Shown: positions 43,880 through 57,811 of the stretch, piece after piece
Position numbering within the stretch: position 1 is the first letter of the stretch
Layout of the letters: each line of letters opens with the position of its first letter
Assembly (NCBI RefSeq): GCF_963662255.1
Contig: NC_085049.1
Span: 55,041,158 to 55,105,157, forward strand
Direction: 5' to 3'
DNA: 64,000 bases
Source: Cinclus cinclus
Taxonomy: Eukaryota; Chordata; Aves; Passeriformes; Cinclidae
Position numbers and translations under genes: made by a program
Notes under the pieces: model-generated
Databases searched by the model: none
What the model was told of the DNA's origin: nothing
The model's input: only the letters and a program-made list of their open reading frames with translations

Positions 43880-44450
43880 AGCTAATTGGGAAAATTATCA
43901 GAGAAATCACCTGTAAATTAATAAAGTATATTACAGAATACACACTTTTAAATTCAGAATTAATCTCTATAAACTTATAATCATCTAATACCCTGTGTTA
44001 GGATCAAACCATGGGTGTACCCCATTTGTTTAAATACCTTATCTAATATAAAACTTGTGTAAGGCAACAGTTCCTTAGAGTGAGTGAAACTGTCTGCATG
44101 CTGGTAAGAGATCTAAGAGTTGCTTTTTTTCCATATAAATTTATCCTTTTTAGTGTCAATATTCCTAGGCACCACTCTGCTCCTGCTACCAGTGATATTT
44201 GCAGGGTTTACTGCCTTAAACAGTATCTACAGATGGTAGTTTAGAGAACATCTTTATTTACATTTCCAGAGTTTAGCCAAAATTTTGAGAAAGCTTTGGC
44301 ACTTGAGCACATTTTATTTCTTTTTTTAATTTTAATTAGTTCAAAAAATTGTCGCTATTCAAAAATTATTTATTTTTAAAAAAACAGTTCATGAATTCCT
44401 GAGAAATTCCTGATGAAATTACATAACTTTGTTTGTTTGTTTTTTAACAG

Positions 44451-44511
44451 ATGAGGAAAAAGAAAATAATAGAGCATCAAAACCGCATTCTACTCCAGCC
44501 ACACTGCAATG
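44451..44511 (+). CDS. RFX4: RFX4 coding exon 3
   Basis: Completes Asn44 and encodes residues 45-63 ([19 protein letters not shown]), ending in the first two bases of Trp64. The end of this exon (TLQW) begins the RFX winged-helix DNA-binding domain; the rest is a polar linker. The acceptor is TTTTTTAACAG; the donor is TG|GTAAGA. The length of 61 bases takes the reading phase from 1 to 2, consistent with exon 4 supplying the final G of Trp. Skipping this exon would shift the frame. Confidence 0.95.
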
Positions 44512-46894
44512 GTAAGATGCCTTTTAAGAAAATCAAGAAATGTATTGGTGTTTTTCTTAGGCTCTTTCCAAATGAAGGAATAGAGCTCTTGGCCATCTTA
44601 GAGTTCTAAAGATACTTTCACTGTAAATGTTTACGCTGCCTGTTTGTAACCCGTACAACATTTCTCAAAAAATGTCTTACAGGATTCGTTTGAGCAGAGC
44701 AAACTTCTGACACAGCTTAGAAAATCTACTTAGTGTATTTATTTGCCACCTTTCCAGCTGATTATTTGTGGTTTGTCATCATTGTTACATTTATTACAAG
44801 AAGAAAACTAGTAATGAGGTTTTTTTTCAAGTCTCATGTTTGTTTCAACATCTGATGCAACCCATCCTTACCAACTGTTTTACTGACATGAGATCTCTGT
44901 ATTTTAATGTAGAAGACAACAAAAGGAAAGAGTTTGAGGTTTGATTAATTTGTAAAAATCCCCTTGCAGAGCTAGTGAGCAGAAAATAAAGGAAGAATAA
45001 TTAGGAAGAGAGAGAGGATAGTTTGAGAGTTAGTCTACAGTGCTATAAAAAATAAATCAGTGCTGTTCCCTGTGATTTGCAGCAGTATTTTAGTCTGCAT
45101 GTTCTGTAATGCACACCTGTAATTCTGACATCTCTTGCTATAGGTCATCTCTTGGACTTTTGTTGACTTTTGCCTCAATTTAGGTTTTTAATTCTTGTTT
45201 AGATTTCTTAACACTGTAAGTGACCAAGTATCTTTCGAGAGGTTCCATGTATCTGGCAGAACGAAGCTCTATTACAGAGAAGCTTTTGAACACATTTATG
45301 TGAAATCCCATAGTCTTTAACTTGTTTTAAGCCTTTTTAAAGATAGGCCTTTATTTTATCCATAAGTACCTGAAGTACTTCTTATACTCTCTGCATGAAA
45401 AGATAAGATTATTGGTAAAAAATATGAGTTTTTAAAAACAAAATGCTATCAAACTTCTTTCTCTGCTTCTGTCAGTCTCTTGGGAGATTTTACTGACAAA
45501 AAAAGTCCAGCAAAGAATAATTCATTCAGTGTATTTTGCTCCATTTTTCTTCCTGTGAAATATGCATAAAGATGATTCGAATTATTTCTTCTGTATTTGC
45601 TTGTTAAAGTTGATTGGTGAGGTTTATAGACTAAAAACCTCAAGACCTATGAGTTGATTTTGAATGTATTGCTGCCACTATTCAGAAAGCTACAGACACT
45701 TTCAGTGCTAATAATGAGATGGGCAAATATAAATAATTTAGTTATGAGCTATTGTTTCTTTGTACCTATTTGTATCACAAAAGTCCCGTTTTTCAGAAGT
45801 TCAAGAAAAGTGAATTACTTTTCTTTAACAGGCACTCAAGAAAGGGAGTAACTACAGACAGAGAGGAAATTATTAGAATAATAATGAAGCATCATGGTGC
45901 TATTTTATTATTTTTCTTTATTCATTCCCACAGCTTCAAGGATAGTAAAGAATTATCTAGCTAAAAGAATAGCAAGCAGTTCTTACCAGATTCAGAGCAG
46001 TGTTTATTTTGCAGTGAAGTCAGTTAAGAGCCTTTTCCACAGGAGCAAATAATGTCATAGCCAAGAAGCCAGCATTAATTAGAACATCCAGTGATACTGT
46101 TCCCAACAGAAAACCTGCAAATACTTTAAACAGTCTTTTGCCAAATACTTTCAAGCTTCATCAGTCATAAAGGTTAGTAAATCCCTAAACTCCTGGGATA
46201 TTGAGCCCTGCTGGAATGTGGTGTGCACACTAATGTTCACTCAGCAGTGTTTGCAGTAGAGTCCTAGAATTTTGGTTCTGAAAAGGCTGCTTGTAACTTC
46301 TTCCCCTTGCTAGTGTGCTGGCTTACTACCTGTCTGTTGTATTATGTTTCTTACATGTTGAAGTAGGTCAGAACCCTTTGAGTCTTCTGGAGCATCAGCA
46401 ATTTCCTCCATTCATTTTTCACCCAAAATTCCATGAGGTAACAGAAAGCAAAGAAGTTTTCATGTTTAAAAATCTTTGGCTGCTGTCAAACTGAATTATA
46501 CAATTGGCTGAATTTAATAACAGGCATGTAGGTAAGAAGTTTCCCAGCTTACTAGCCATACCTGGAGGGCAGTTTTCTGGGAGTTTCCATATGCTTTTCA
46601 ACATATGTACTGCATCTTTGAACTGGTATTTCCTGGAGAAATTGATATACAAAACAAAATGGGAAGCTCAAAACTTAGGATGAAACTGCTAAAATACCAA
46701 GCTTATTTTGAGTGAAGATGTGCAGTTCCCACTGTTCTGGAAAATCAGACACATTAGCCTTGGGTTATTTGTACTGCAGTAGCACACAGCAACCTGTGGG
46801 TTGGCAAACTTTTGTGATCAGCACTGTAGAATTGCTGCACAGAGCACTTCCTGGAGGTGTAGCTTTACATGTTGGGCAGTTTTGCTCGCTCAGG

Positions 46895-47464
46895 GGTGGT
46901 GGTTAAACCTCAGCCAACAACTAAGTACCACACAGCTGCTCACTCACTCCTTCCCCTTGCCTACTCTCACTGGCATGGGGAGGAGAGTTGGAAAAAGGCA
47001 AAAACCCATAAGCTGAGATAAGGAAAAATTAATAATTAAAGTAATATAGGATAATAATAATAGTAGTAGTAGTGTTAATGAAAAGGAAGAAGAGTAATAA
47101 AATCCAAGAAAAAACAAGCGATGCACGATGCAGTTGCTCACCACCTGCTGACCAAGGCCCAGCCCACCCCTGATCAGCACTTCACAGCCAGCTCCTCCAG
47201 ATTATTTACTGGACATGATGTTCCATGGTAAGGAATATTCCTCTGGCCTGTTCAGATCAGCTGGTCTGGTTGTGGACACCCCCAGCTTCTTGTGAAGCTC
47301 CTCTCTGGCACAATGTGGGAGACTGGAGAGTCCCTGACTTGGGTAAACACAACTTAGCAACACCTGAAAGGGTTATCAACATTATTGTCACACTAAACCC
47401 AAAACACAGCACAGTACCAGCCACTAGGAACAAATATAACCCTTTCTCAGCCAAAAGCACAACA
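46895..47464 (-). mobile_element. solo LTR of an avian endogenous retrovirus (ERVL-like)
   Basis: About 570 bp closely resemble, over the full length on the minus strand, an LTR type I know as abundant in many bird genomes. It starts TGTTGTGC at 47464. It contains an Asn/Ile-codon-like ATT-rich block (the ATAATAATAGTAGTAG run on the + strand) and ends in a GTTTAACC-containing terminus near 46900. The usual TATA region is altered to AGTAAATAA. No internal gag, pol or env sequence flanks it, so it is a solo LTR left by recombination. It is inserted antisense to RFX4. The exact family name and target-site duplication were not determined. Confidence 0.8.
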
Positions 47465-47584
47465 TCTGGCTTCACACCAAGTATTTGCATGCAGGGAAGA
47501 CTAAAAAATATATCTGAGTGTTGCTTGGGCAAGCATGTGTCCTGCCTTCTAACAACAATCTCTGGTGGTTGCTAGAATCTGTGT

Positions 47585-47605
47585 GATTCCACAAGAGGTG
47601 GAATC
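47585..47605. repeat. perfect 8-bp inverted repeat
   Basis: GATTCCAC, five-base spacer, GTGGAATC, about 120 bases beyond the LTR. It could form a small hairpin or be a dyad protein site. No function is assigned. Confidence 0.8.
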
Positions 47606-48177
47606 CGTGGGGTAAATTATTGACCAGTTTTCTGGATATAATACCAAACTGCCCTTGTTCTGGCAAATGGAAACCTCCCAGTTGTCTGCAGTATCTGGTG
47701 TCTGCTGAGTTAAAACTGGTTGTGTTTTTACTGTTAGATATTATTACCAGTTAGAGCTAGTGAAAGGTGATGGAGTGTTGAAAAACAGAAACTGAGGAAA
47801 TGTCAGGTGGACCCAAAAAGAAGAGGAAGAAAGCAGTGGGGAAAGCATAGCAAAGACATAAAGGAAATATGTACATTTTGTCACATGGTTCATGTTGCCA
47901 TCAGCTTTATTAGTTATTCCTTGTCTGGAATCTTGCTGTAAAGACCAAATAATATCAATCCCATGGGGAGATATCCTTAATGTTTGTGCCTCTCTGAAGG
48001 TGAAATATGTTAAACATTTTAAATGTGGAGGATGAAGAATAGCTGAAGAAACCAAGAATCGTGTCTGGATGACTGTCAGCCTGGCTAAATAGCCTTTTCC
48101 TGGAAACAGGAATGATGCTTTTGTTTTGTTTTGTTGATGATACAAAATGAAGTGAGAGGCCTGGTGAATGGAGCATT

Positions 48178-48238
48178 ACTGCCAAATACATCATAATTGA
48201 GGAAACTGCCAAATACATCATAATTTGGGAAACTGCAC
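48178..48238 (+). repeat. 27-bp tandem repeat, about 2.2 copies
   Basis: Two near-identical 27-bp units beginning ACTGCCAAATACATCATAAT plus a partial third. A small local duplication in intron 3. Confidence 0.9.
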
Positions 48239-50536
48239 AAGCTTGAATTTAACTGTTAAGGCATGAATATAGCAATACCTGGTGTTCTGTGCTTATCCCA
48301 TGTTCCTGTGCTCATTATCATCTGTAAAGCTGTACCTTGGCTCTAAAACATTTATGTTTATTTCAGTGGTGAACTGGTTGACCAAGGTGCAAGTGTGAGA
48401 CTTTACTTCATTTTTGGGGGTGTGTGTGTGTTTACTTCCTCAAACACAGATTTATTCAAAGTACAGACAACCTAATCCCATGCAGTTTGCTGTGTAGGTA
48501 TACTCTGAATAATAACAGTATTTTGAAGCTGAAGTCAACAAAGCTACTCTATTTTCAATGTTTATCAAAATAACTTTAAAAGAGCATGGTAAAGCATAGC
48601 TAGGGAATAGATTCACCCCAGATTCATACTTCATACTTTTATGTTGTTATACTCCATCAAAATTAATCTGTTCTAGAATCTTCTATGTGATTAACAATGG
48701 TTAGCATCACAGTTGTTCTGTGGTCTTGAGATATAAAAATAAATGTTTTACAACACTACAGACGTGACTGCTCTAGAATAATCTCATTTAATCTAGAACT
48801 ATGTAAGTGTGTATGGAGGGAAGCAGTAAAGACAATAATAGGACAGATAAAATTGTCATTCCTGTAGAAGGATTATGGGCTTTTTTCCTATACTGTAGTG
48901 GTACAAAAGGTCTCATGGTGAGCTACTGGATTTCACATGGCTTTATTACAACATGATATAAAATGTTTATATATATATATGTATATTTTATAACTGATAA
49001 TGGTTTGTTAGGTAGGAGATTGCATTCATTATTTTTCTACAATACTGTAGAATGAAGCTGGATTCAAAATATGATAAAGTTGTTAAATAAAAGACAGGAA
49101 AATAAAAGAAGTGGAGCAAGATGGGTTTTTGATCATTAAAAAAAAGTTCAGGTATAATGGGGCATTGTTCAGTGTCAGACTAATGACTCCCTGTGAAAGA
49201 GACGAGAAAAAGAGAAAAATTCATCAGATATGAAGAGAAATAATTAACTGCTTTTCTTTCTGTCCTGTCCTGGTCACGGAAGCTGACATTCCAATTAGCA
49301 GCTATAGTATACAAACGAACTCTCCAGGTTTTGAAAGGAGGTTTTGTTAGAGCACTATGAAATTGAGGAAAGATGCCATGATGATATTTCTGTAGAAACC
49401 AGGGAAGAATAGATGTTGCCCATACAAACTGATTCCATTCATCTAGCCGGATATCTTATTAAAATAGTTTGCAGTCACAAATGATCACGATAACTGAAAT
49501 GGAAGGTAGGTAGATCCTGAAAAAGGCAATGAAGAAGAGAAACAAGATATTTGGAAGGTGTTCTATTGCTATCAAATGGCAGGGGATTATTTGATGTAAA
49601 ACAGGAGTTTTTGGAAAATATATATTTGTTTTTTGATGCAATTAAGAGGAAGTTACACCTAAATTCTTCCCTTACCCAGCAAGGCAGACAAGCACACACG
49701 TGACAGATGCCTATGACTGACATCATCAATAATAAGACTAATTATGGTTTAATGTTAAGTGTGTATGTACATATCTCCTGAACACATTTGGGTCAGCAAC
49801 CATAAAAAATGGCATTTTAAAGGAATGTTTCTTCTACTCTGTAGGTTTATAATAAGACCAGTTTCAAGCTTTAAAAATGAAGCATATGCTTGCTCATATA
49901 TTTGACATATAATTTAAAATTTTATAGTTGTATATTTGCATGCGTAAAAAAGATAAGTATAATTTCTAAAAGGTAGAAGATGTTATTTCACTGAGGTTTT
50001 TTTTCAGCATTGTATTCAAATTGTGTTTTCTTTTTGTTTTTTTCACTTTGTCCATAAACAATAGCAAGAAAATATTACACAATAAGATTTTGTGGGCACT
50101 CCTGAGTATTAGCAAATTATTTGCTTTAGCCATGCCTGCTTCCTCAAGGTAAGCAATTTTGCAGCTGGACAGGAGTGAAAAGAGTGTCATGAACCAAAGA
50201 TGAAGTGTTCTGTAAAGAAAGAGGGAATGCTTCTCCTCAGTGAGTATTTATTGCTTCATAGTTGTACATATATTTATTTACTGTAGAATGCTTTTAAGGT
50301 ATAACAGATTGCTGGGAACTCACAGCCTATGGTTTTGATAGCAAGTGTGAACCAAATGAAGCAAGTAAGTTTTACGGGAATGAATTGGAAGGAACACTTA
50401 GGAATGAAGCAGACAAAATTTACTAGACAAGTGGAAGTCAGAATATTTGGACTTAAAAGGTGAGGCTTTGTACAGTTTACCATGCAGAACATCCAACATA
50501 CTTGCAGTTCTCTCTGTCTGATATTTGCTTTTTAAG

Positions 50537-50660
50537 GCTGGAGGAGAACTATGAGATTGCAGAAGGTGTTTGCATTCCTCGAAGTGCTCTCTACATGCAT
50601 TACTTGGACTTCTGTGAGAAAAACGACACACAACCTGTTAATGCTGCCAGCTTTGGGAAG
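50537..50660 (+). CDS. RFX4: RFX4 coding exon 4 (DNA-binding domain)
   Basis: Completes Trp64 and encodes residues 65-105, starting [20 protein letters not shown] and ending VNAASFGK. This is the first half of the RFX winged-helix DNA-binding domain. The pattern W-L-x-x-N-Y, the VCIPRS-L-Y-x-x-Y block and N-A-A-S-F-G-K are hallmarks of the family. The acceptor is TTTTTAAG and the donor AAG|GTAAGT, leaving phase 0. The exon is 124 bases, so skipping it would shift the frame and destroy DNA binding. No unusual residues compared with the family. Confidence 0.97.
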
Positions 50661-53600
50661 GTAAGTCTAAACTGCAGTATGACACCTTAAAATCTCACCT
50701 GGTTCGGGTGAATTTGTATTATTGAAAAGATTTAAATCTTCTACTGTTAGAGACAGAGTTTAATGAATGGAATCTCTTGTGCATTCAAGTTATTGGACAA
50801 AGGCTAAGATTATAAGTATTTTGATGGTTGGAATAATTTCTTACTGTGGCTAGGCTCCAGAGTATGTCAATTCCCAGCCTAACTGATGGTTGTATGATAC
50901 AAAAAATTGGCAGTTAAAATTGGATTGGAAGTTGGATATAAGCCAGTGTAAACACATCTGCATTATGACCTGCACTGCTTAAACAAACATATTATTTTTA
51001 AAAACAGAAGGGCAAAATTGAATTCTGGACATGTCTGCGCCATTCTTGTAAATATGATATGGAGATCCCTGAATTAATTATATCAAATGATGTGGCAAAT
51101 TCACCTGTTGGAGTACAAAACCTCCAGATATGAATGTCCAGGAAGCATCTAGCTGCTTTTGTGTGCACTGCAGGTACAGCCTGCCAAACTGTCCAAGTTA
51201 TCTTTTTGCTCTGATTCCTCATGCTCCCCTTTCCAATCCTGCTCTAGTAAGAGCCACTCTGGTTAACTGCAGATTCACAGTGGAGCTGCACTCCTAGCAC
51301 AGACAGAGCTGTGCATCATCTGTGTGTGAGCAGTAAAGCTCTACACTGGTAGATGTTAATAGCTGGCTAGAAGGGTACATAAAGTTTGTATTTTGGATTT
51401 GCTGGTTGGGTGATGTTTTCCTCTCAGTGAAAAACAGGATGATATTCAAAACTGAAATTCTACCACAGAGTGTGTCACAGGCCTTTAAAACCTGTAGGCT
51501 GTGAAGAAAACAAAGTGTAGTCTGCAACTGTTTTTAAAATGCTTGCAAGGATGAATCTGAAGCCCATTATCTTGCAAGCTCTTAGTGTTTGCAACATTTG
51601 TTCTATAGAAGTTCTGGGTATTCAATGAAGGAAAAATGTTTGTAGGGTAAGTGCCTGTCTAAAGAGTGGGTGAAGGATGTATTTAATGAGGTGACATTTT
51701 CTATAGTGCATCTTTAAGCAGGCAGTTTGGCAAGGAAAATAAAATGTACCACGTTGCAACATTACTGTTTGTTGTGTCTTGAAGACCTGCATAACTCAGT
51801 GGATTCTGTGTCAGATTTCTCTTTAAATACACTGCAGAATTGTGAATGAAGCTGTTCATTGTACATATTATTGCTATCAAGTGATAAGTGTAGCGGCAAC
51901 ATGTAATTTAGGAACAGTGAAAATAAGAAAGATTTCATTCAGGCTCACACATTCGGAACGTGGCTCAAATTTACACAATGGTACTTCTGCTGCTGCTAAA
52001 AGCTTCTGTAAATTGTAAGGAGTAAATATTGCAGAATTATTCCATCAGAACATAAATTTACCAGGGATTTCACTATTTATCAGTATGTGGCAGTTTTGTT
52101 ACACTGTTTAATACTTCATCTCCCTTCTCTCCTGCCTCTCATACATAGACCTGTTCATTGGTAAGAGTCTCTTGACCTAGCAGGACAGGTACTATGGCTT
52201 CCATCCAAAAATCATGGCATTCCAATGTGTTTTTCATGTGCTGTGGTCCAAGTGTTTTCCTCTCTGTTGCAAAAGAGTTCCTAAGCAGTGTTGCATGAAA
52301 CTTTTTACCTTTTTTTGTTTTTTGTGGAGAGGAAGGAAGCCCTACGCAATCACCATGGTACTGTTTCACAGTAGTTCTTTAGGTGGCCATAACTTCTGTA
52401 TTTGAGAACTGGCACTTCTGCACTGGTATGTCCAGGAACTTCAGACAACAGGGGGGCAAACATTGAAGTGAAACAAGCCTCTTAATCTGCAGAACCTGAG
52501 TAGACCCCACGGATACTTTCCAGCCTGTTACTGCTAGCAAAATGTACTGCACAGTTATAAAGGTCTGCAAGGCACATCTGCATTCTCTCAACAGCTTGCA
52601 GTCAGCTTCTGCTTTGGAGCACATACATGTGTGAAGTTTTAGCCAAGGTTTGTTATCATGTGCTTAAATACCATATTGGCAAGGTGAGTTGCATCAATGC
52701 CTTGGAGGCAGTTGAAGCAGTGCAGTGAAATAGGTGCTATTTAAGGCATTCTGCACTTAGCTGCTGCAACAGAGACCCTGGACCTGTTTGTCCTCGTTGG
52801 GAAACATCAGGAGCCCTGCAGCTGTCATCTCCTCCAGAGAAAGGAGCTAGCTGTTCTGTGAAATTGTAAACAGTTTGCCTTTCAGTAGACCCCATTGAAT
52901 TAATAATTCATCTCTGAACTTTAGCTCTGTGTGCAATGTTAAATATTAAGGTTTTTTTCTTTAACAAGCTGGTAGATTTTAGAAAGAGACGTGGAGTTCA
53001 GCACATTAAAACAAACTAATAAGTAACAGTGTTTTTTCTTAAACTTCTAGGACATGGATTGACATCAGACACTTGGTAATATTGCATTAATGAAACTAAA
53101 ATTGGTCTGGGGAGTAGAGATATTAACAGAGAGACAGTTAATACAGACTGCTTTCTGAGGAAACCCAGCCAGTAGCTATTAAAGGAACAAGAAGCACAAA
53201 GAACAGAAATACTGTATAAATAAACACCTTCTAAAAAGCAGCCTGTACTCCTAAGCCATATAAAGAATATATAAAATCAGGAAAACTCTAATATGGCTAT
53301 TAATGGGATATAAGTATAATTGTCATATGACAGAGACAGCTGTAACTTTGTTAGTCAAGATTTTAGTGTTTTACTCACTCATTTAACATGCAAAAATTGC
53401 AGGCAATTTTATGTAAACAAACTTTGTCAATCTGCGATGCTACTTAGTCTGTCATTACAGAACTATTTATTGTCTACTAAAGACAGGACCCAGCATTCTT
53501 TTATATACCTTAACTAAATAGTAATTAAGGAGGGCCCTGTAATTTGGTGGTTACAGCTCAGCATCAAGTGCAGAGTCCAGCTTTAAACTCCTGCCCTTAC

Positions 53601-56600
53601 TGTAGACAGCCAAGCATATTATATTTTGATTTTGTGCAAAAGTGAAGCAGAAAAAGTAAAACTATTCCATGGAACCAGTGAGAAGACAGGAAGGTGAGGC
53701 AGGGCAGGTGTGTCACTGAGTTATTAACAACTAAATGTTGCATATGAGAACAAGCTCTCTCACAGTGAACGTGTTTAGACTGTGAATTAGTCTGCAGGCA
53801 GGAGTGAAAGCCCTGTTGCTGAGGTCACTTCAATAGGATGGCAGCCTTGTGCCCCTCAGCCGTGTGCTGTGAATGCCTTGGGGTCTGCTCTGGGACCCTG
53901 GGGCTCTGGAGAGCAAGTTTAGGGTGTTTCCAGCTGAAAGGTCTGCCCCTGCCTGCTGCAGGGAGGCTTGTGCAGATGTATGTTTGTTTTGAGTTTTATC
54001 TGAGCAGCATGTTAACATAAAATGCTGGTGATTATTAACACACTGTGCAAAGAATTATGGTGGATGATGACACTGACTTCTCATTCTTATTGTGTTTAAT
54101 TGCAAAAACGAAATAATTCTTTATAAGGGCCTTCACTGAATCAAAAGAACAGCGGGAATGTTTTGAACATTTCCAAAGGCTTCAGCAGCTATTGTGCAGG
54201 GGTGGGTGCCATAAGGCCCTCCTGGCTCTACTGTTCTGCCCAGCTGTTAGCTGGGTTGGCATGTTTTTGAGCTTCTCTCTCACTTTTATTTCCACAGTTA
54301 TGATTTTTGTTCTTTTGTGACCCAGGATGTAGACTACTTTCTTAGTCAGGACCCTCGAAGATATAATCTTCCTCTCCTGCAGCGATCTCTCCTATCCTCC
54401 CTGTCCTCAGTTCACTGCTTTAAATTTACTGGGCAGTGCTAATTCCCCTGCTGTGCCCTGCCACATCTCTCCCCCAGAGCACTGAGAGACTTGTGATGAA
54501 ACTGCTTTGCATCCTCCTGAAGATGAGTTCTTCCCAACTCCCATGTGCCCCCTGGAGGATAAATACTTTCCTCTTCTGCTTTTTTTTTTTTTCCCTTTTC
54601 TTTCGGGGCTTTCCTGCCGTGTCTTTTGACAAGCAACAACAAATTAATATGTGAAAAGGAAAAAGAGGGTTGCTGACACTTCTCGGGGTGCTTCTCCCCT
54701 AGTCTGAGATCCCTTTACATAATTTTGGCATCTTAAAGAGGTTTAACATGGGTGCATGCTCACACAAATTTTGTTGCTCCCTGACTGGCTTTGCTGTAAG
54801 TGAAAATTGCATTCCAATGAATGCATTTCACTAGATAAAGGGCAAAGTCCACAATAGACTTGTAATATTGGTTAGGAAAGAACCTTTTTTTCCCAATAGT
54901 TTACTTGCTCCAGGGAGGTACAAGCTGTACCAGCCAGATTTCTTTTTCATCACGATGCACTGTTTCTATGCCCAGAATTTTTGTTTGCAGGACTGTTCCT
55001 CCAAGCATGACTAGGATAAATAAGATTTACAGTTTCTTGCTGTCATACTTCATGATTTTAAAGTTTGAAAAGGACAGAAAAGACCTTTATTTAAACCCCT
55101 TTGATAATGACATTGTGATGTGATTTCATTCTGATTTGTCTTTGTATTGAAATGCGCATATCAGGAAATTGCCTGCTGTTGTTCATAGTGAGATACTTCC
55201 TTATGTGTTTTTTATTTCTTTACTCTCAATTTGCTGTTAAGTAGACTCAATAGTAACTGGTATAGCAAAGCCAAATTTACTCTTAGTGCTCTCTTCTGAT
55301 AGATTAAAACAGCACGTTGCTTTATTATGAGCAATTTCTACACCATTGCATGCAAAAATAGAACTGGGGAAAATCCATATAAATGTGAGGATGTGCTTTC
55401 TCTTATTGCACCAAATCAATCTGTCAGTGCTGTCTGAGCAGCCCCCAGCTTTCCTTCATCCCTTTTGAACAGCTAGGATTCCTGACCGAAGAAAAGTTAC
55501 CACCAGTATGAGTTTTCTTCCCAATTCTGAATCTTCTAGGCCAAGTTCCTCTGATGAAACCATAATAACACAAGTCCTGCAGAAGCAAGCAGTCGTACTG
55601 GTGTGGGGAGCAGAGATCCTGCAGTGTAGCTGGAAAGTCTTTGCTCCCTTGGCTCTACTTAGCTGATTCTTGTGTTATTGCAGGTTGCTGACTACTGCCC
55701 TCTTCTTGGGCTTGGGGAGTAAGAAAACCAGTGAGGACACCTCAGTTTCTCTGGAGTGACTTTTCCTTTCTCAACACCTACAGCAATGGGATTTTTAGTG
55801 TCTTTACCACTTGAAGCATCTGGCTTCCAGTTAGGCCTTAAGCATGGAGCAGCCCCAGCACTGCTTTACCTCATGCCTTGTCAACATGTCCCAGAGGCTG
55901 TGCTTACAGCACGGGGTCTGCCAGAGAGCAGGGATCCTGGCGCTCAGCCTTTTCCCACAGATAGGCTGGGTGATGGCAGGCAGAGTGCTGGCACCAGCAC
56001 AGAGCAGGGCAAGTTGTGCAGGGTTTTAGATCTGCTTGGCTTCAGCAAGTCAGCACCAAAAGTGGCTGCAGCTCAGCTAAGGATCTGAGGCAGAGCACCC
56101 CATGTTCACAGCTTTATTGGGATGCAGTAATCTGTTTGATCGTGCCTTGGGCTGAATTCTATCTGGCCAGAGGAACTGCTGAAGGAGGATGTTGTTTTAC
56201 ATAGATTAATTTGAGGAGAGGTCTGGCAAGCTTCATTGAAGTGTCCAGTTCAGTTGTAGTTCCTCACAGAAACTAATCTCCATAGCAGGCAGAGTTGGGC
56301 ATGGACATTAGAGAAAAGGCCAGTAGGTTTTCTGCCTTGCTTTGCAGTGCCATTTGAGCTGCACCAGTGATAGAAACAAGTTCTTATCCTAGAGCTAGGT
56401 CATGCCCTATCCCAAAACTTAGGAAAGTAAGTGAAGAGAAGTGGGAAGGTTTAGTCTTAACAGACAACAGATCTGCAGTCAAGAGTACTGAGCCTGTATA
56501 TTGCAGTCTTCCCTCCTGGCCATGAAAATAAACAGGCAAGAGGTAGAGAAGGTATAGACACAATTATGCCTCTTCTCCTTTTGTTTGCACAGTTTGGTGG

Positions 56601-57730
56601 ATTTGAGAGACAGAAATGGTGTTTTGGACTACTTTGATTATGCTCATAATTGGATGTTTAACAGTCCAAATTTTCTTGACTATTTCCTCAAGACAATATG
56701 ATGTTGAATCAGCCCCAAGCCATTTTGAGCCGAAAGAAACCTCTTAACACAGGTGTTAATAACAATATCTGTCTCAGAGCAGGATTTTGAAAAGCACTGA
56801 AGCAGCTGGGGAAGCCCTGGAACAACCCAGCTGGAACAGCACTGGGTCAAAGACAAATGAGCCAAAAACACTTACAGTTATAAGATTGAGGACATCAGTA
56901 TTGTTGGTGTTTCACAGCAATGAGAATAAGGAAAGCATAGCTCTTTGACAATGTAGCTATGTTTGGTATCACTGACTTCTTTGCTGCTGCTGTGGTGAAG
57001 AATATTAAGACTGAAATATGACAATAGAAGCTGGTAAATAAATACATATCTTCTGTACCTGACTTCATAAAAGAAAAGCATGCTTTCTAGATATGGGACC
57101 TGAAATCTGAATTGACACAAGAAGAACCAGGTCTTGGTATGAAGAATTGTTATGGGAGGAAAGAGAATTTATTCCATGGCATGTAGACTCTCTCTAGAAT
57201 CTCATAAAGCTAGGGAGTGCAGAGCCTGGAGTCCATTTCTCATTCTGGCAGTGTGTAATTGCTGGGTTGCAACTTGATTTGGTCTTATTTCTCTGCCTGG
57301 TGAAGTTCTAGAGGTAAGGCTAGAATTATGTCAAATAGAAAGGAACATGAGTAATGAAGAATAACATGCCTCTAGATCAAGTGCACTAATGAAATGATCA
57401 TGCCTTTTGAAAAGCAGAAATTTAAATTCTTCTAGCAAAAAAGCTTCTAAAAGCCATCCTCTGCCTGTTGCCCCAGAGTAAAATTTAATATTTTGACAAA
57501 AGAAGGGGAAATAAGTTACTTCAGAAGTTTCCAGACATCTCTGATTTCTTCCATCTTTGGAATTTGCATGAAGACAGATACATAAGATGCTTTATAAGAT
57601 TTCTTTTCCCTGATTTGTTTTGACATTTCATAGATGATTTTAGATGGAACAGCTGGGAAACATAGTGTTCACAGTTTGATAGTGACTGTGAAGAGGAGCA
57701 GTGGGTCACAGTGTAGTGGTGAAAGCAGAA

Positions 57731-57811
57731 TGTCTGTGCCCGTGGCAGACTGTTTGAAATAAGGTGATCTTTAAGGTCCCTCCCAACTCAAGCCATTCTG
57801 TGATTCTGCAA
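57731..57811 (+). mobile_element. CR1 LINE 3' end fragment
   Basis: The stretch from GCCCGTGGCAG through AGGTGATCTTTAAGGTCCC, CAACTCAAGCCATTC and TGTGATTCTGC is the diagnostic 3' terminus of chicken-repeat-1 LINEs, which end in short ATTCTATGA-type repeats rather than poly-A. Only the last 80 bp or so are clear; this 5' truncation is normal for CR1. The element is on the sense strand of RFX4. Confidence 0.88.

Larger units (their letters stand above)
37707..44450 (+). other. RFX4: RFX4 intron 2
   Basis: A 6.7 kb intron with a GTAAGT donor and a TTTTTTAACAG acceptor. It holds a 22-G homopolymer, (GTTT)n and (TA)n tracts, an isolated CpG-rich block near 42.9-43.5 kb and an X-box at 43866, listed separately. 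A triple 12-bp repeat containing TAACATTTTTC lies at about 39608-39635. No other coding sequence is recognised. Confidence 0.85.
44512..50536 (+). other. RFX4: RFX4 intron 3
   Basis: A 6.0 kb intron with a GTAAGA donor and a TTTTTAAG acceptor. It holds a solo LTR on the opposite strand, a perfect hairpin and a 27-bp tandem repeat, listed separately. Otherwise it is AT-rich with no recognised exon. Confidence 0.85.

Noticed and set aside
55756..56088. 110-codon open frame in RFX4 intron 4
   Set aside because: No homology recognised, starts with no support, lies in ordinary intronic sequence.
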